Shown piece by piece: positions 54,707 through 64,000 of a DNA stretch of 64,000 nucleotides. The stretch covers positions 1-64,000 of the forward strand of contig NZ_BMMX01000014.1 in the NCBI RefSeq assembly GCF_014646155.1. Direction: 5' to 3'. The notes under the pieces were generated by a model, which saw only the letters and a list, made by a program, of their open reading frames with translations, did no database searches and was not told where the DNA came from. This DNA comes from Mangrovihabitans endophyticus (lineage in GTDB: Bacteria > Actinomycetota > Actinomycetes > Mycobacteriales > Micromonosporaceae). A program made the position numbers and the translations under genes. Within the stretch, counting starts at the first letter, position 1. Each line of letters begins with the position of its first letter.

Positions 54707-56239
54707 CTACCGCACGAACTGGGCCGCGTCTGTGGTCAAGGTCAGCAGCGGACCCGGGACGACACCCAGCGCCAGCGTCGCCAGCACGCCGATCGCCAAC
54801 GCCGCCGACGTCATGACGCCGGGCACCGACACGGTCGGGGTGGTCTCGCCCGGCTCGGACAGCCACATCATCACGACCACCCGCAGGTACGGGAAGGCGA
54901 TCAGCATGCTCGTGATCACGCCGAAGATGACCAGCCACGTCTGGCTACCCTCCACCGCCGCGCCGAAGACCGCGAACTTGCTCGTGAAGCCGCTGGTCAA
55001 CGGGATGCCCGCGAACGCCAGCAGGATGAACGTGAAGACACCGGCGAACAGCGGGCTCCGCCGCCCCAGGCCCGCCCACCGGGACAGGTGCGTGGCCTCG
55101 CCGTCCGCGTCGCGCACCAGGGTCACGATGCCGAACGCGGCAAGCACCGAGAAGCCGTACGCGACCAGGTAGAACATCGTGCTGGACAGGCCCGACTTGT
55201 TCAGCGCGAGCACGCCGACCAGCAGATATCCCGCGTTGGCGATGGAGGAGTAGGCCAGCAGCCGCTTCATGTCCGTCTGGGTCACCGCCAGCACCGCGCC
55301 GACGAGCATGGTGAGCACCGCGATCGTGCCCAACACCGGCTGGAAGTCCCAGCGCACGCCGTCGAAGGCGACGTAGAGCACGCGCAGCAGGGCACCGAAT
55401 GCGGCCACCTTGGTGCACGCCGCCATCAGCGCCGTGACCGGGGTGGGCGCGCCCTGGTAGACGTCCGGCGTCCACACGTGGAACGGCGCCAGCGCGGCCT
55501 TGAACAGCAGTCCCATGGCGACCAGTGCGAGGCCGCCGAACAGCAACACCTGGCTGCGCTGCGGCGAGGTGACCGCGTCGTGCACCTGTCCGAGCTGCAC
55601 ACCGCCGGCATAGCCGTAGATGAGCGCGATGCCGAACAGGAAGAAGGCGGACGCGTACGACCCGAGCAGGAAGTATTTCACCGCGGCCTCCTGACTGAGC
55701 AGCCGCCGGCGACGGGCCAGCGCGCACAGCAGGTAGAGCGGCAGCGAGAAGACTTCCAGCGCCACGAACATCGTCAGCAAGTCGTTCGCGGCGACGAAGA
55801 CCAGCATGCCGCCCAGGGCGAACACGGTCAGCGGGTAGACCTCGGTGCTGCCGGGCTGTCCTTCGGCCTGCCGCAGGTCCTTCTGGGATCCCACGGTGAG
55901 CGCGGCCTGGGAGACGAACGCGCCGCCCCGCTCCACCGAACGCTCGCCGATCAGCAGCAGCGACACCAGGCCGAGCACCAGGATTGCGCCCTGCAGGAAC
56001 AGGGTCGGACCGTCGACCGCGATCGCACCGCCGATGGTCACGATGCGCTTGTCGTGGCCGACGATGACCGCGATCAGCGCGCCGACCGTGGCGAGCAACG
56101 CCAAGGTGAGCTGCACCGGGTGCCGCAACCGGCGCGGCATCACGGCCTCCAGCAGCACGCCGACGCAGGCAACCCCGAAGAGGATCAGCATCGGCGACAG
56201 CGCCGCGTAGTCGATCCCGGGAAGTTTCAGGTTCTCCAT
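54707..56239 (-). CDS. nuoN: NADH-quinone oxidoreductase subunit N
   Basis: The 510-residue membrane protein is an antiporter-like subunit of complex I with about 14 helices. The conserved ALAPFHVWTPDVYQGAPTPV and LLAYSSIANAGYLLVG are seen, with the Lys and His for proton transfer. It is the last gene of the nuo run. GC-rich repeats and a palindrome follow its stop. Confidence 0.96.
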   Translation of the reverse strand: MENLKLPGIDYAALSPMLILFGVACVGVLLEAVMPRRLRHPVQLTLALLATVGALIAVIVGHDKRIVTIGGAIAVDGPTLFLQGAILVLGLVSLLLIGERSVERGGAFVSQAALTVGSQKDLRQAEGQPGSTEVYPLTVFALGGMLVFVAANDLLTMFVALEVFSLPLYLLCALARRRRLLSQEAAVKYFLLGSYASAFFLFGIALIYGYAGGVQLGQVHDAVTSPQRSQVLLFGGLALVAMGLLFKAALAPFHVWTPDVYQGAPTPVTALMAACTKVAAFGALLRVLYVAFDGVRWDFQPVLGTIAVLTMLVGAVLAVTQTDMKRLLAYSSIANAGYLLVGVLALNKSGLSSTMFYLVAYGFSVLAAFGIVTLVRDADGEATHLSRWAGLGRRSPLFAGVFTFILLAFAGIPLTSGFTSKFAVFGAAVEGSQTWLVIFGVITSMLIAFPYLRVVVMMWLSEPGETTPTVSVPGVMTSAALAIGVLATLALGVVPGPLLTLTTDAAQFVR

Positions 56240-56241
56240 GG

Positions 56242-57777
56242 CTACGGCGCCACCTTTCCGTTCACGACCGCCGTCGGCCCCGGATCGGTCGTGCCGACGT
56301 CCTGCATGGTCGCCTGCACCGCCGGGTTGATCACATCGGTGACCGGCTTCGGATAGAAGCCGAGCAGGAGCAGCAGCAGGATCAGCGGCGCCACCACCAC
56401 CTTCTCGCGCAGGCTGATGTCCTTACGCATGCTCGGCATCTCGGCGAGCACCGGGTTCAGCGTGCCCTGCGTGGTCCGCTGCACCATCCACAGCACGTAT
56501 CCGGCGGCCAGGATGATGCCGGCCGTAGCGATCACCGCGTACGCCTTGTGCACGGTGAACGTGCCGATCAGGACGAGGAACTCGCTGACGAACGGCGCCG
56601 TTCCGGGCAGCGCCAGCGACGCCAGACCGGCGAAGAACATCACCCCGGCCAGCAGCGGCAGCAGCTTGCCCGCGCCGCCGAAGTCGCTGACCAGTGCGGA
56701 TCCGCGCCGAGCCACGAACATGCCGACGACCAGGAACAGCAGGCCGGTGGCCAGTCCATGGTTGACCATGTAGAGCACCGATCCGGTGCCGGCCTGCGTG
56801 GTGAACGCGAAGATGCCGATGCCGATGAAGCCGAAGTGGGCGATCGACGTGTACGACACCAGGCGCTTGAGGTCGTTCTGACCGACCGCGAGCAGTGCCG
56901 CGTAGATGATCCCGATCACCGAGAGGATCAGCGCGGTGGGCGCGAACCAGCGCGACGCCTCCGGGAACAGCGGCAGGCAGTACCGCAGGATGCCGAAGGT
57001 GCCGACCTTGTCCAGCACGCCGACGAGCAGCGCCGCGGCTCCCGCCGGGGCGGCGCCACCGGCGTCCGGCAGCCAGGTGTGGAACGGGAAGAACGGTGCC
57101 TTGACCGCGAACGCGATGAAGAAGCCGAGGAACAGCCAGCGCGCAGTGGTGGTGTCGATGTCCGCCTGAATCAGGGTCTGCCAGTCGAACGTGTGCCCGC
57201 CCACCACCCAGAGGCCGATCACCGCGGCCAGCATGAACAGACCGCCGACCAGCGAGTAGAGGAAGAACTTCACCGCCGCGTACTGCCGGCGCGGTCCGCC
57301 GTAGGAACCGATGATGAAGTACATCGGCACCAGCATGACCTCGAAGAACACGTAGAACAGGAAGACGTCGGCGGCGGCGAACACGCCGATCATCGTGCAT
57401 TCGAGGGCGAGCAGCAGCGCGAAGTAGATCGGCACCGACCGGTTGCTCTCCTCGGCGTCGTGCCAGGAGGCCAGGATGACCACCGGCACGAGCACCGCGA
57501 TGAGCATGAGCATCACCAGCGCGATGCCGTCGGCGGCGAAGGTGAAGCGCGCGTCCCAGGTGGGGATCCACGCGTACGACTCGCGGAACTGCAGGCGGTC
57601 ACCGCCGACCTGGTAGGCGATCCACATGACGATGCTGAGCACCAGGACCGCCAGCGACCAGCCCAAGGCGACGGTCTTGGCCAGGGCGCCCCGGCTGCGC
57701 GGAATACACGCCACCGCCACCGCGCCCACCAGGGGGGCGAGCGTGAGGATCGAAAGGAACGGAAAGTCAGCGAGCAT
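56242..57777 (-). CDS. nuoM: NADH-quinone oxidoreductase subunit M
   Basis: The 511-residue subunit has FFPFHTWLPDA and the Lys helix LLVGVLDKVGTFGILRYCLP with DLKRLVSYTSIAHFGF, typical NuoM. ATG 57777 follows GGAGG by eight bases. Nearly 14 membrane segments. Confidence 0.96.
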   Translation of the reverse strand: MLADFPFLSILTLAPLVGAVAVACIPRSRGALAKTVALGWSLAVLVLSIVMWIAYQVGGDRLQFRESYAWIPTWDARFTFAADGIALVMLMLIAVLVPVVILASWHDAEESNRSVPIYFALLLALECTMIGVFAAADVFLFYVFFEVMLVPMYFIIGSYGGPRRQYAAVKFFLYSLVGGLFMLAAVIGLWVVGGHTFDWQTLIQADIDTTTARWLFLGFFIAFAVKAPFFPFHTWLPDAGGAAPAGAAALLVGVLDKVGTFGILRYCLPLFPEASRWFAPTALILSVIGIIYAALLAVGQNDLKRLVSYTSIAHFGFIGIGIFAFTTQAGTGSVLYMVNHGLATGLLFLVVGMFVARRGSALVSDFGGAGKLLPLLAGVMFFAGLASLALPGTAPFVSEFLVLIGTFTVHKAYAVIATAGIILAAGYVLWMVQRTTQGTLNPVLAEMPSMRKDISLREKVVVAPLILLLLLLGFYPKPVTDVINPAVQATMQDVGTTDPGPTAVVNGKVAP

Positions 57778-57841
57778 TATTCGGCCTCCCGCCCCGCTGT
57801 AAGTCTCCGGTGGTCGACGCCACCGGACCGAATGACGCTCG

Positions 57842-59767
57842 TCACGCCAACCATCCCAACTGGATCGCGAGGAAGGCACCGACGACGACCACCGCGCCGG
57901 TGAGCATGGAGAGGGCGTACGAGCGGACGAACCCGGTCTGCAGCCTGCGCAGCCGACCGGAGCTCCCGCCGACGCTTGCCGCGATGCCGTTGACCGCGCC
58001 GTCGATGCCCTTGCTGTCCAGATAGACCAGGGCCCGGGTGAGGTAGATGCCGGGCTTCTCGAACACCGCCTCGTTGAAGGCGTCGGTGTAAAGGTTCCGG
58101 CGCGCCGCCGTGACAAGCACGCCGGCCGGCTGCTCCTGGTGGGCGGTGCCACGGCGGAAGAGCATGAAGGCCACGCCCGCGCCGATCACCGTGAACACCA
58201 GCCCGAGCACCGAGATCAGCCAGTGTGCGATCACCGGCTCGTGCTCGGTCGCCTCACCGACGATCACCGGCTCCAGCCAGTCCGGCACCGACGTCGACAG
58301 CAGCCATCCGGCACCGATCGACCCCAGGGCCAGCAGCATCAGCGGCACGGTCATGATGAACGGCGACTCGTGCGGCTCGTGGATGTCCTCGGTCCAGCGC
58401 TTCGGGCCGTGGAACGTGAGCACGAACAGCCGCGTCATGTAGAACGCGGTCAGCCCGGCGCCGACCAGGGCGGCCCCGCCGTACAGCCAGGAGGTCCAGT
58501 CGCCGCGCTCGAAGGCCGCCGCGATGATCGGCTCCTTGGAGAAGTAGCCGGACAGCGGCGGAATGCCGATGATGGCGAGCCAGCCCATCATGAAGGTGAT
58601 CCACGTGTACGGCATGAACTTCCGCAGCGCACCGAACCGCCGGATGTCCACCTGGTCGTGCATCCCGTGCATCACCGAGCCGGCACCGAGGAACATGTTG
58701 GCCTTGAAGAAGCCGTGCGCCAGCAGGTGGATGATCGCCAGCGCGTACGCGCCGCCGCCGAGCCCGACGCCGAGGAACATGTAGCCGATCTGGCTGACCG
58801 TGGACCAGGCCAGCACCCGCTTGATGTCGTCCTTGGCGGCCCCGATGACGCAGCCGATGAGCAGCGTGATGGCGCCGACGCTGACCACGATGGTCTGCAG
58901 CGTGGCGTTCGCCGAGAAGATCGGGTTGGAGCGAGCGATCAGGTAGACGCCCGCGGTGACCATGGTCGCCGCGTGGATGAGGGCGGACACCGGGGTCGGG
59001 CCCTCCATCGCGTCCGGAAGCCAAGCCTGCAACGGGAACTGACCGGACTTGCCGGCCGCGCCGAGCAGCAGCAGGATGCCCATGATCAGCACGGTGCCGG
59101 CGGACAGCGTGCCGACGCCGTTGAAGACCTCGTCGTAGTTGGTGCTGCCCAGCGTGGCGAACATCAGGAAGATGCCGATGGCCAGGCCGGCGTCGCCGAC
59201 CCGGTTCATCAGGAACGCCTTCTTGCCGGCGGTGGCCGCGGACGGCCGGGTGTACCAGAACGAGATCAGCAGGTACGACGCGAGACCCACGCCCTCCCAG
59301 CCGAAGTACAGCATCACGTAGTTGTTGCCGAGCACGAGCAACAACATCGCCGCGACGAAGAGGTTGAAGTAGCCGAAGAACTTCCGCCGCCCCTCGTCGT
59401 GCTCCATGTATCCCACCGCGTACAGGTGGATGAGCGAACCGACTCCGGTGATGAGCAGCACGAAGACGCCGGACAGCGGATCGAACAGCAGGCCGAAGTC
59501 GACGTGCAGGCCCCCGACGGCGATGAAGTCGAACAGGCTCTGCTGCGCGGACCGGGCGCCGTCCTCCAGGCCACGCAGGCTGAAGAAGAACACCAGGCCG
59601 AGGACGAACGAGGCGGCCACCGCGAGCACGCCGAGCCAGTGCCCCCATTTGTCCGCACGCTTGCCGAGCAGCAACAGGATCGCGGCGCTGGCCAGCGGAA
59701 TGGCCACCAGCAGCCAGATCCCGCTCAGCGCCCCGCTCGCGTGGGCATACTCCACTGTCTGTTCCAC
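57842..59767 (-). CDS. nuoL: NADH-quinone oxidoreductase subunit L
   Basis: The 641-residue subunit has the antiporter core (GKSGQFPLQAWLPDAMEGPT, DDIKRVLAWSTVSQIGYM) and the C-terminal lateral helix that runs along NuoM and NuoN. Length is normal for NuoL. It is 11 bp downstream of nuoK. Confidence 0.97.
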   Translation of the reverse strand: MEQTVEYAHASGALSGIWLLVAIPLASAAILLLLGKRADKWGHWLGVLAVAASFVLGLVFFFSLRGLEDGARSAQQSLFDFIAVGGLHVDFGLLFDPLSGVFVLLITGVGSLIHLYAVGYMEHDEGRRKFFGYFNLFVAAMLLLVLGNNYVMLYFGWEGVGLASYLLISFWYTRPSAATAGKKAFLMNRVGDAGLAIGIFLMFATLGSTNYDEVFNGVGTLSAGTVLIMGILLLLGAAGKSGQFPLQAWLPDAMEGPTPVSALIHAATMVTAGVYLIARSNPIFSANATLQTIVVSVGAITLLIGCVIGAAKDDIKRVLAWSTVSQIGYMFLGVGLGGGAYALAIIHLLAHGFFKANMFLGAGSVMHGMHDQVDIRRFGALRKFMPYTWITFMMGWLAIIGIPPLSGYFSKEPIIAAAFERGDWTSWLYGGAALVGAGLTAFYMTRLFVLTFHGPKRWTEDIHEPHESPFIMTVPLMLLALGSIGAGWLLSTSVPDWLEPVIVGEATEHEPVIAHWLISVLGLVFTVIGAGVAFMLFRRGTAHQEQPAGVLVTAARRNLYTDAFNEAVFEKPGIYLTRALVYLDSKGIDGAVNGIAASVGGSSGRLRRLQTGFVRSYALSMLTGAVVVVGAFLAIQLGWLA

Positions 59768-59778
59768 GTGAAGGCCCC

Positions 59779-60078
59779 TCAGTACTTGAGAAGGTTGGCG
59801 TCGTCGACGCTCGCCGAGCGTCGCGTCCGGAAGATCGACATGATGATCGCGAGGCCCACCACCACTTCAGCAGCGGCGACGACCATCACGAAGAACGAGA
59901 TGATCTGGCCGTCCAGGCCGCCGTTGATCCGGCTGAAGGTGACCAGCGCGAGGTTCGCCGCGTTCAGCATCAGCTCGATGCACATGAACAGCACGATGGC
60001 GTTGCGGCGGACCAGCACTCCGGCGGCACCGATGGTGAACAGGATCCCCGCGAGGACGAGGTAATAGTCAGGAGTCAC
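59779..60078 (-). CDS. nuoK: NADH-quinone oxidoreductase subunit K
   Basis: The 99-residue subunit has three membrane helices with the key Glu in [15 protein letters not shown] and a second in [11 protein letters not shown], both needed for proton movement. Its start overlaps the nuoJ stop by four bases. Confidence 0.97.
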   Translation of the reverse strand: MTPDYYLVLAGILFTIGAAGVLVRRNAIVLFMCIELMLNAANLALVTFSRINGGLDGQIISFFVMVVAAAEVVVGLAIIMSIFRTRRSASVDDANLLKY

Positions 60079-60818
60079 TTCTCCGTGCCCTTCGGTGCGG
60101 CTTCGCGGCCGGTGAGCTCACGCACCGGCAGGATGGCCGACAGACTGCGCTCGGCGTCCGCGCCGTCCGGCAGCCTGGCCGGCGCGGCGACCGACATGGT
60201 GTTGGCGTAGACGCCGGGGCCCGCCTTCGGCGCCGGGTAGCTGCCCGGCCGGAAGCGCATCCGCATCCGGGTCACCTGATCGAAGATCTCGCCCTTGGCC
60301 CGCTCGACGTGCGCCAGCACCATTGCGCCCACCGCCGCGGTGATCAGCAGTGCGGACGTGACCTCGAACGCGAACACATACCGGGTGAACAGCAAGCTGG
60401 CCAGCCCCTGCACGTTGCCGTTCGCGTTGGCCGCGGCCAGGCCCACGGTGGGCGTGTCCACCAGGGCGCGGGCCAGGCCGGTGCCGATCAGCGCGGCGAA
60501 GCCCACGCCGAGCAGGATCGCGGCGATCCGTTGGCCCCGCAACGTCTCGATCAGCGAGTCCGAAGCATCCCGTCCGACCAGCATCAGCACGAACAGGAAC
60601 AGCATCATGATCGCGCCGGTGTAGACGATGATCTGCACCAGGCCGAGGAACGGCGCCGCGTTGACCACGTAGAGGAAGCCCAGGCTGAGCATGGTGGTGA
60701 CCAGCCACAGGGCGGAGTGCACGGCGTTGCGTGCCAGCACGGTGCCGAGGGCGCCGATGACCGCGAGGCTGCCCAGGATCCAGAAGGCCCACGCTTCGCC
60801 GGTGCTGACGTTGCTCAT
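60075..60818 (-). CDS. nuoJ: NADH-quinone oxidoreductase subunit J
   Basis: The 247-residue subunit has five helices and the pi-bulge region [21 protein letters not shown] soluble tail of about 60 residues ([17 protein letters not shown]) is longer than in E. coli, as in other actinobacteria. ATG 60818 overlaps the nuoI stop. Confidence 0.95.
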   Translation of the reverse strand: MSNVSTGEAWAFWILGSLAVIGALGTVLARNAVHSALWLVTTMLSLGFLYVVNAAPFLGLVQIIVYTGAIMMLFLFVLMLVGRDASDSLIETLRGQRIAAILLGVGFAALIGTGLARALVDTPTVGLAAANANGNVQGLASLLFTRYVFAFEVTSALLITAAVGAMVLAHVERAKGEIFDQVTRMRMRFRPGSYPAPKAGPGVYANTMSVAAPARLPDGADAERSLSAILPVRELTGREAAPKGTEK

Positions 60819-61411
60819 CGCGCGCCCTCCTTCGCGGCCTCTCCGGTGCCGTCGACGGCCGTGTTGTCGGCCCAGGGGGCCCGCTCCGCGCCGGCCGAGG
60901 TGCCCGGGTTGGTCAGCGCGCCGACGTAGTAGTCCGTGTCGGTCTCGCCGAGGCGCATCGGGTGCGGCGGCTGCTCCATGCCGGGCAGCAGCGGCGCCAG
61001 CAGTTCCTTCTTGGTGAAGATCAGGTCCTGCCGGTTGTCCCGGGCCAGCTCGTACTCGTTGCTCATGGTGAGCGAGCGGGTCGGGCAGGCCTCGATGCAG
61101 AGACCGCAGAAGATGCACCGCGCATAGTTGATCTGGTAGATGCTCGCGTACCGCTCACCCGGCGAGAACCTCATCTCGTCGGTGTTGTCGCCGCCCTCGA
61201 CATAGATGGCGTCCGCCGGGCAGGCCCAGGCGCACAGCTCGCAGCCGATGCACTTCTCCAGGCCGTCCGGGTGCCGGTTGAGGATGTGCCGACCGTGGTA
61301 TCGCGGCGCCGGCGTCGGCGGGGTGAACGGATAGTCGGTCGTGATGACCTTGCGGAACATGTGCGCGAAGGTCACTCCGAAGCCCTTGAAGGAGCCGGTG
61401 AAAGTACCCAC
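60815..61411 (-). CDS. nuoI: NADH-quinone oxidoreductase subunit I
   Basis: The 198-residue subunit carries two [4Fe-4S] sites, [12 protein letters not shown] and [12 protein letters not shown], that pass electrons toward N2 and quinone. The C-terminus after about 160 is a variable tail. GTG 61411 follows AAGGAGG by six bases. Confidence 0.96.
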   Translation of the reverse strand: MGTFTGSFKGFGVTFAHMFRKVITTDYPFTPPTPAPRYHGRHILNRHPDGLEKCIGCELCAWACPADAIYVEGGDNTDEMRFSPGERYASIYQINYARCIFCGLCIEACPTRSLTMSNEYELARDNRQDLIFTKKELLAPLLPGMEQPPHPMRLGETDTDYYVGALTNPGTSAGAERAPWADNTAVDGTGEAAKEGAR

Positions 61412-61412
61412 G

Positions 61413-62783
61413 TCACACCTCCTTCTCTGCGGACTCGCCGCCGACCGCAGCGGGCGCCCGTTCGGCGACCGCACGCCGCGCCCGGGGGCTCGGCGGCACC
61501 TGCAGGTCCATCGGTGGGACCGGGAAACTGCCCGGCGGGCGGGCGGCCAACTGTTCCTCGATGGAGAGCTGGCGTGGCTTGCGGCTGGCCGGCCAGAGCA
61601 TGGCGGCAAGCAGCACGACCACCACGACGCCGCCGATGACCAGCCACTTCTGTCCCTGGGACAGCTCGTTGTTGGCAACCCGGACACCGGCAAGGAAGAG
61701 GATCCACACCAGGTTGACCGGGATCAGCACCTTCCAGCCGAAGCGCATGAACTGGTCGTAGCGCATGCGCGGCAGCGTGGCACGCAGCCAGATGAAGCCG
61801 AACAGCAGGATCAGCACCTTGAGCAGCCACCAGAGCAGCGGCCACCAGCCGGAGTTGGCGCCGGCCCACCAGGTGGTGATCGGTGCCGGAGCTCGCCAGC
61901 CACCCAGGAACAGCGTGGTGGCGAACGCCGAGACGGTGATCATGTTGATGTACTCGGCGAGGAAGAACAGCGCGAACTTGAACGACGAGTATTCGGTGTG
62001 GAAGCCACCGACCAGCTCCGACTCCGCCTCCGGCAGGTCGAACGGCGCCCGGTTGGTCTCACCCACCGCCGCGATGCAGTAGATGATGAAGCTGGGCAGC
62101 AGCAGCAGCGCGTACCAGCTCGGCGCGGTCGGGTTCCAGCCGAAGAGGTCGAAGCTGGCCTCGCCGTTGCCCGCCTGAGCCTTGACGATCTGCGAGGTGG
62201 ACATGCTGCCCGCGGTCATGAAGACCGCCACGATGGACAGGCCCATCGCAACCTCGTACGAAATCATCTGTGCACTGGAACGCAGACCGCCGAGCAGCGG
62301 GTAGGTGGAACCGGACGCCCAGCCCGCCAGCACCACGCCGTACACCGCCATGGACGAACACGCGAGGAGCACCAGCACGGAGACCGGCACGTCGGTGAGC
62401 TGCAGCGCGGTCTTGTGTCCGAAGATCGACACGACCGGCCCGAACGGGATCACCGAGAACGCGGTGAACGCCGTGGTGGCCGAGATGACCGGGGCGATGA
62501 AATAGACCACCTTGTCCGCGGTCTTCGGGATGATCTCCTCCTTGAACGGCAGCTTGACGCCGTCCGTGAGGCTCTGCAACCAGCCCTTGGGCCCGACCTG
62601 GTTGGGTCCGGGCCGGACCGCCATCCGGGCCACGGCCTTGCGCTCGTAGTTGATCGTGAACAGCGTCAGCAGCAGGAGGATGACGAAGACGCCGAACAGC
62701 TTGATCAGGACGATCCACCAGACGTCGTTCTCGAACGTCTCCAGCGTCGGATCCTGCGCCGCGGCGAGAATCGTTGGTGTCAT
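61413..62783 (-). CDS. nuoH: NADH-quinone oxidoreductase subunit H
   Basis: The 456-residue subunit has eight membrane helices and forms the quinone channel, with [39 protein letters not shown] and [14 protein letters not shown] Pro/Arg-rich extension of some 55 residues lies at the C-terminus. Its start overlaps the nuoG stop by four bases. Confidence 0.97.
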   Translation of the reverse strand: MTPTILAAAQDPTLETFENDVWWIVLIKLFGVFVILLLLTLFTINYERKAVARMAVRPGPNQVGPKGWLQSLTDGVKLPFKEEIIPKTADKVVYFIAPVISATTAFTAFSVIPFGPVVSIFGHKTALQLTDVPVSVLVLLACSSMAVYGVVLAGWASGSTYPLLGGLRSSAQMISYEVAMGLSIVAVFMTAGSMSTSQIVKAQAGNGEASFDLFGWNPTAPSWYALLLLPSFIIYCIAAVGETNRAPFDLPEAESELVGGFHTEYSSFKFALFFLAEYINMITVSAFATTLFLGGWRAPAPITTWWAGANSGWWPLLWWLLKVLILLFGFIWLRATLPRMRYDQFMRFGWKVLIPVNLVWILFLAGVRVANNELSQGQKWLVIGGVVVVVLLAAMLWPASRKPRQLSIEEQLAARPPGSFPVPPMDLQVPPSPRARRAVAERAPAAVGGESAEKEV

Positions 62784-64000
62784 GAGTTCTTCCCCTCGGC
62801 GAGGATCGGACCCGGCTTGCCCGCGGTGAGGCGGACCACCACGCCCGAGGCGGCGCCCAGGCTGCGACGCACCGTCGAGCCCGGCGAGTTGGTGGGGAGC
62901 CAGACCACTCGCGGCGGCAGATCGGTGATCGCCACCGGCAGCGTGATGCTGCCCCGGTCGGACCCGACGGTCACCTCGTCGGCGTCGGCCACGCCGAGTT
63001 CCTCGGCGAGATCCTTGCCGATCCGGGCCACCACCGGCCGCGCCGTGCCGGCCAACACCTCGTCGCCGTCGAGCATCGAACCGAGGTCGATCAGCTCGTG
63101 CCAGGTCGCGAGCACGGCCTCTCCGACGCCGGCCACCGGGCGGGCGGCCGGGGATGTCGACGGCATGCCCGGCCGGCCCACCGTGCTGGCCGGCATCGCG
63201 CCCAGTTCGCGGCGGATGGCGTCGACGTCGCCGGTGCCGAGCGCGAAGCCCATCTGCGCGGCGATCGCCTCCAACACCCGGCCGTCGGTCATCGCGGTGC
63301 TGGTCAGGACGGTGCCGAAGGTACGCAACCGGCCTTCCCAGTCCATGTAGGTGCCGGACTTCTCGGCGGCCGGGGCGACCGGCAGCACCACGTCGGCGCG
63401 CCGGGTCACCGCGCTCTGCCGCAACTCCAGGCTGACCAGGAACGGCACCGCGTCCAGCGCTCGCTCGGCCAGCGCGGGATCGGCCAGGTCGGCCGGGTCG
63501 ACGCCGGCCACGACCAAGGCGCCCAGGGTGCCGTCGGCGGCGGCGGCGATGATCTCGTCCGTGCCGCGGCCGGCCGTACTGGAGAGGCGGCCGGACTCCA
63601 GGTCCCAGGCGTTGGCGATCTCGGCGCGGGCGCCGGGGTCGGCCACCGGACGACCGCCGGGCAGCAGGTTCGGCAGGCAGCCGGCGTCCACCGCGCCGCG
63701 GTCACCGGCACGTCGCGGCACCCACGCGAGGCGGGCGCCCGTCCGCTCGGCCAGCGCCGCCGCGGCGGACAGGCCGCCCGGCACGGTGGCCAGCCGCTCG
63801 CCGACGATCAGCAGCGCCCCCGGCTCGGCCAGCGCCCCGGCCAGCGCCGGGTCGTCGGCCAGCACCTGGGCCTCCGCACCGGGCACCGCCGTGACCAAGG
63901 CGGCGCCGAGCTTCTCGAAGCCGCGACTCAGGTACGGCGCCACGGCCGTGACCTTGAGCTTCTTCTTCCCGTGTCCCTTACGCAGCCGCAGGAAGAGGAT
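62780..64000 (-). CDS. nuoG: NADH-quinone oxidoreductase subunit G, C-terminal part
   Basis: The open frame runs from the right edge without a start. It is the molybdopterin-oxidoreductase-like C-terminal half of Nuo[24 protein letters not shown] and a closing molydopterin-dinucleotide-type domain ([26 protein letters not shown]). No molybdenum centre is expected in NuoG. The Fe-S domains lie outside the window. First full codon begins at 64000. Confidence 0.93.
   Translation of the reverse strand: MLFLRLRKGHGKKKLKVTAVAPYLSRGFEKLGAALVTAVPGAEAQVLADDPALAGALAEPGALLIVGERLATVPGGLSAAAALAERTGARLAWVPRRAGDRGAVDAGCLPNLLPGGRPVADPGARAEIANAWDLESGRLSSTAGRGTDEIIAAAADGTLGALVVAGVDPADLADPALAERALDAVPFLVSLELRQSAVTRRADVVLPVAPAAEKSGTYMDWEGRLRTFGTVLTSTAMTDGRVLEAIAAQMGFALGTGDVDAIRRELGAMPASTVGRPGMPSTSPAARPVAGVGEAVLATWHELIDLGSMLDGDEVLAGTARPVVARIGKDLAEELGVADADEVTVGSDRGSITLPVAITDLPPRVVWLPTNSPGSTVRRSLGAASGVVVRLTAGKPGPILAEGKNS

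Noticed and set aside
54415..54938. Minus-strand frame of 173 codons past the nuoN end
   Set aside because: It overlaps nuoN and consists of GC-rich low-complexity sequence without start signal.
58139..60064. 641-codon plus-strand frame opposite nuoL
   Set aside because: The opposite strand encodes NuoL throughout. The frame is a shadow rich in His, Asp and Arg.

Overview
The window is high-GC actinobacterial chromosome. Gene content and order (topA, MFS-TMK, holB, bldG, the helicase-Tad block, ssd, acs, nuo) match a conserved neighbourhood known from Streptomyces and Mycobacterium. The SseB/WXG100/EccE group, the YbaB/EspC-like operon and the gene style point to Micromonosporaceae. The genus cannot be fixed from sequence reading alone. 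No transposase, integrase, phage module or CRISPR array was seen.

Layout. 1-2.2 kb is a small accessory patch: the end of a DUF1023 alpha/beta hydrolase, a lipoprotein, a remnant of a SNF2-family helicase, and a PIN/HTH toxin-antitoxin pair. A tRNA-Thr(CGU) follows. 2.7-10.7 kb holds a membrane metallophosphoesterase, ricT, a three-gene YbaB/EspC-like operon, holB and an MFS-thymidylate kinase fusion. 10.9-14.3 kb has a PLP amino-acid deaminase/aldolase, a TetR regulator and an aldonolactone-oxidase-type flavoprotein. 14.3-22.2 kb has topA, two unrecognised genes, a proton pyrophosphatase, and bldG with its anti-sigma kinase. 22.3-29.6 kb is a DEAH helicase convergent with a Tad pilus operon (ssd, tadA, tadB, a small new ORF, tadC, pilin, two TadE-like genes). 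29.9-35.6 kb has a second STAS protein, a HAD phosphatase, the expected site of the Ms1/MTS2823/scr3559 RNA, a PH-domain protein, a degenerate Fic protein and acetyl-CoA synthetase. 35.9-40.9 kb carries two tandem secreted M6 metalloproteases. 41-48.5 kb has an alpha/beta hydrolase without its nucleophile, an SseB protein, a WXG100 pair and EccE. 48.5-54.3 kb has a holin-like protein, RarD, an ECF sigma factor missing most of region 2 with its anti-sigma factor, an IclR/MFS pair and a polyprenyl diphosphate synthase. 54.7-64 kb is the nuoG-N end of the complex I operon.

How the genes work together. Polyprenyl synthase next to nuo fits menaquinone supply to respiration, and the proton pyrophosphatase also feeds the proton gradient. 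The Tad genes form one tightly overlapping operon for pilus assembly. Two STAS proteins and one HATPase suggest partner-switching control of sigma factors. The WXG100 and EccE genes belong to type VII secretion, but the core secretion ATPase is not in the window. Several genes without a Shine-Dalgarno have a TAnnnT element 6-8 nt before the start codon, which suggests leaderless transcripts.
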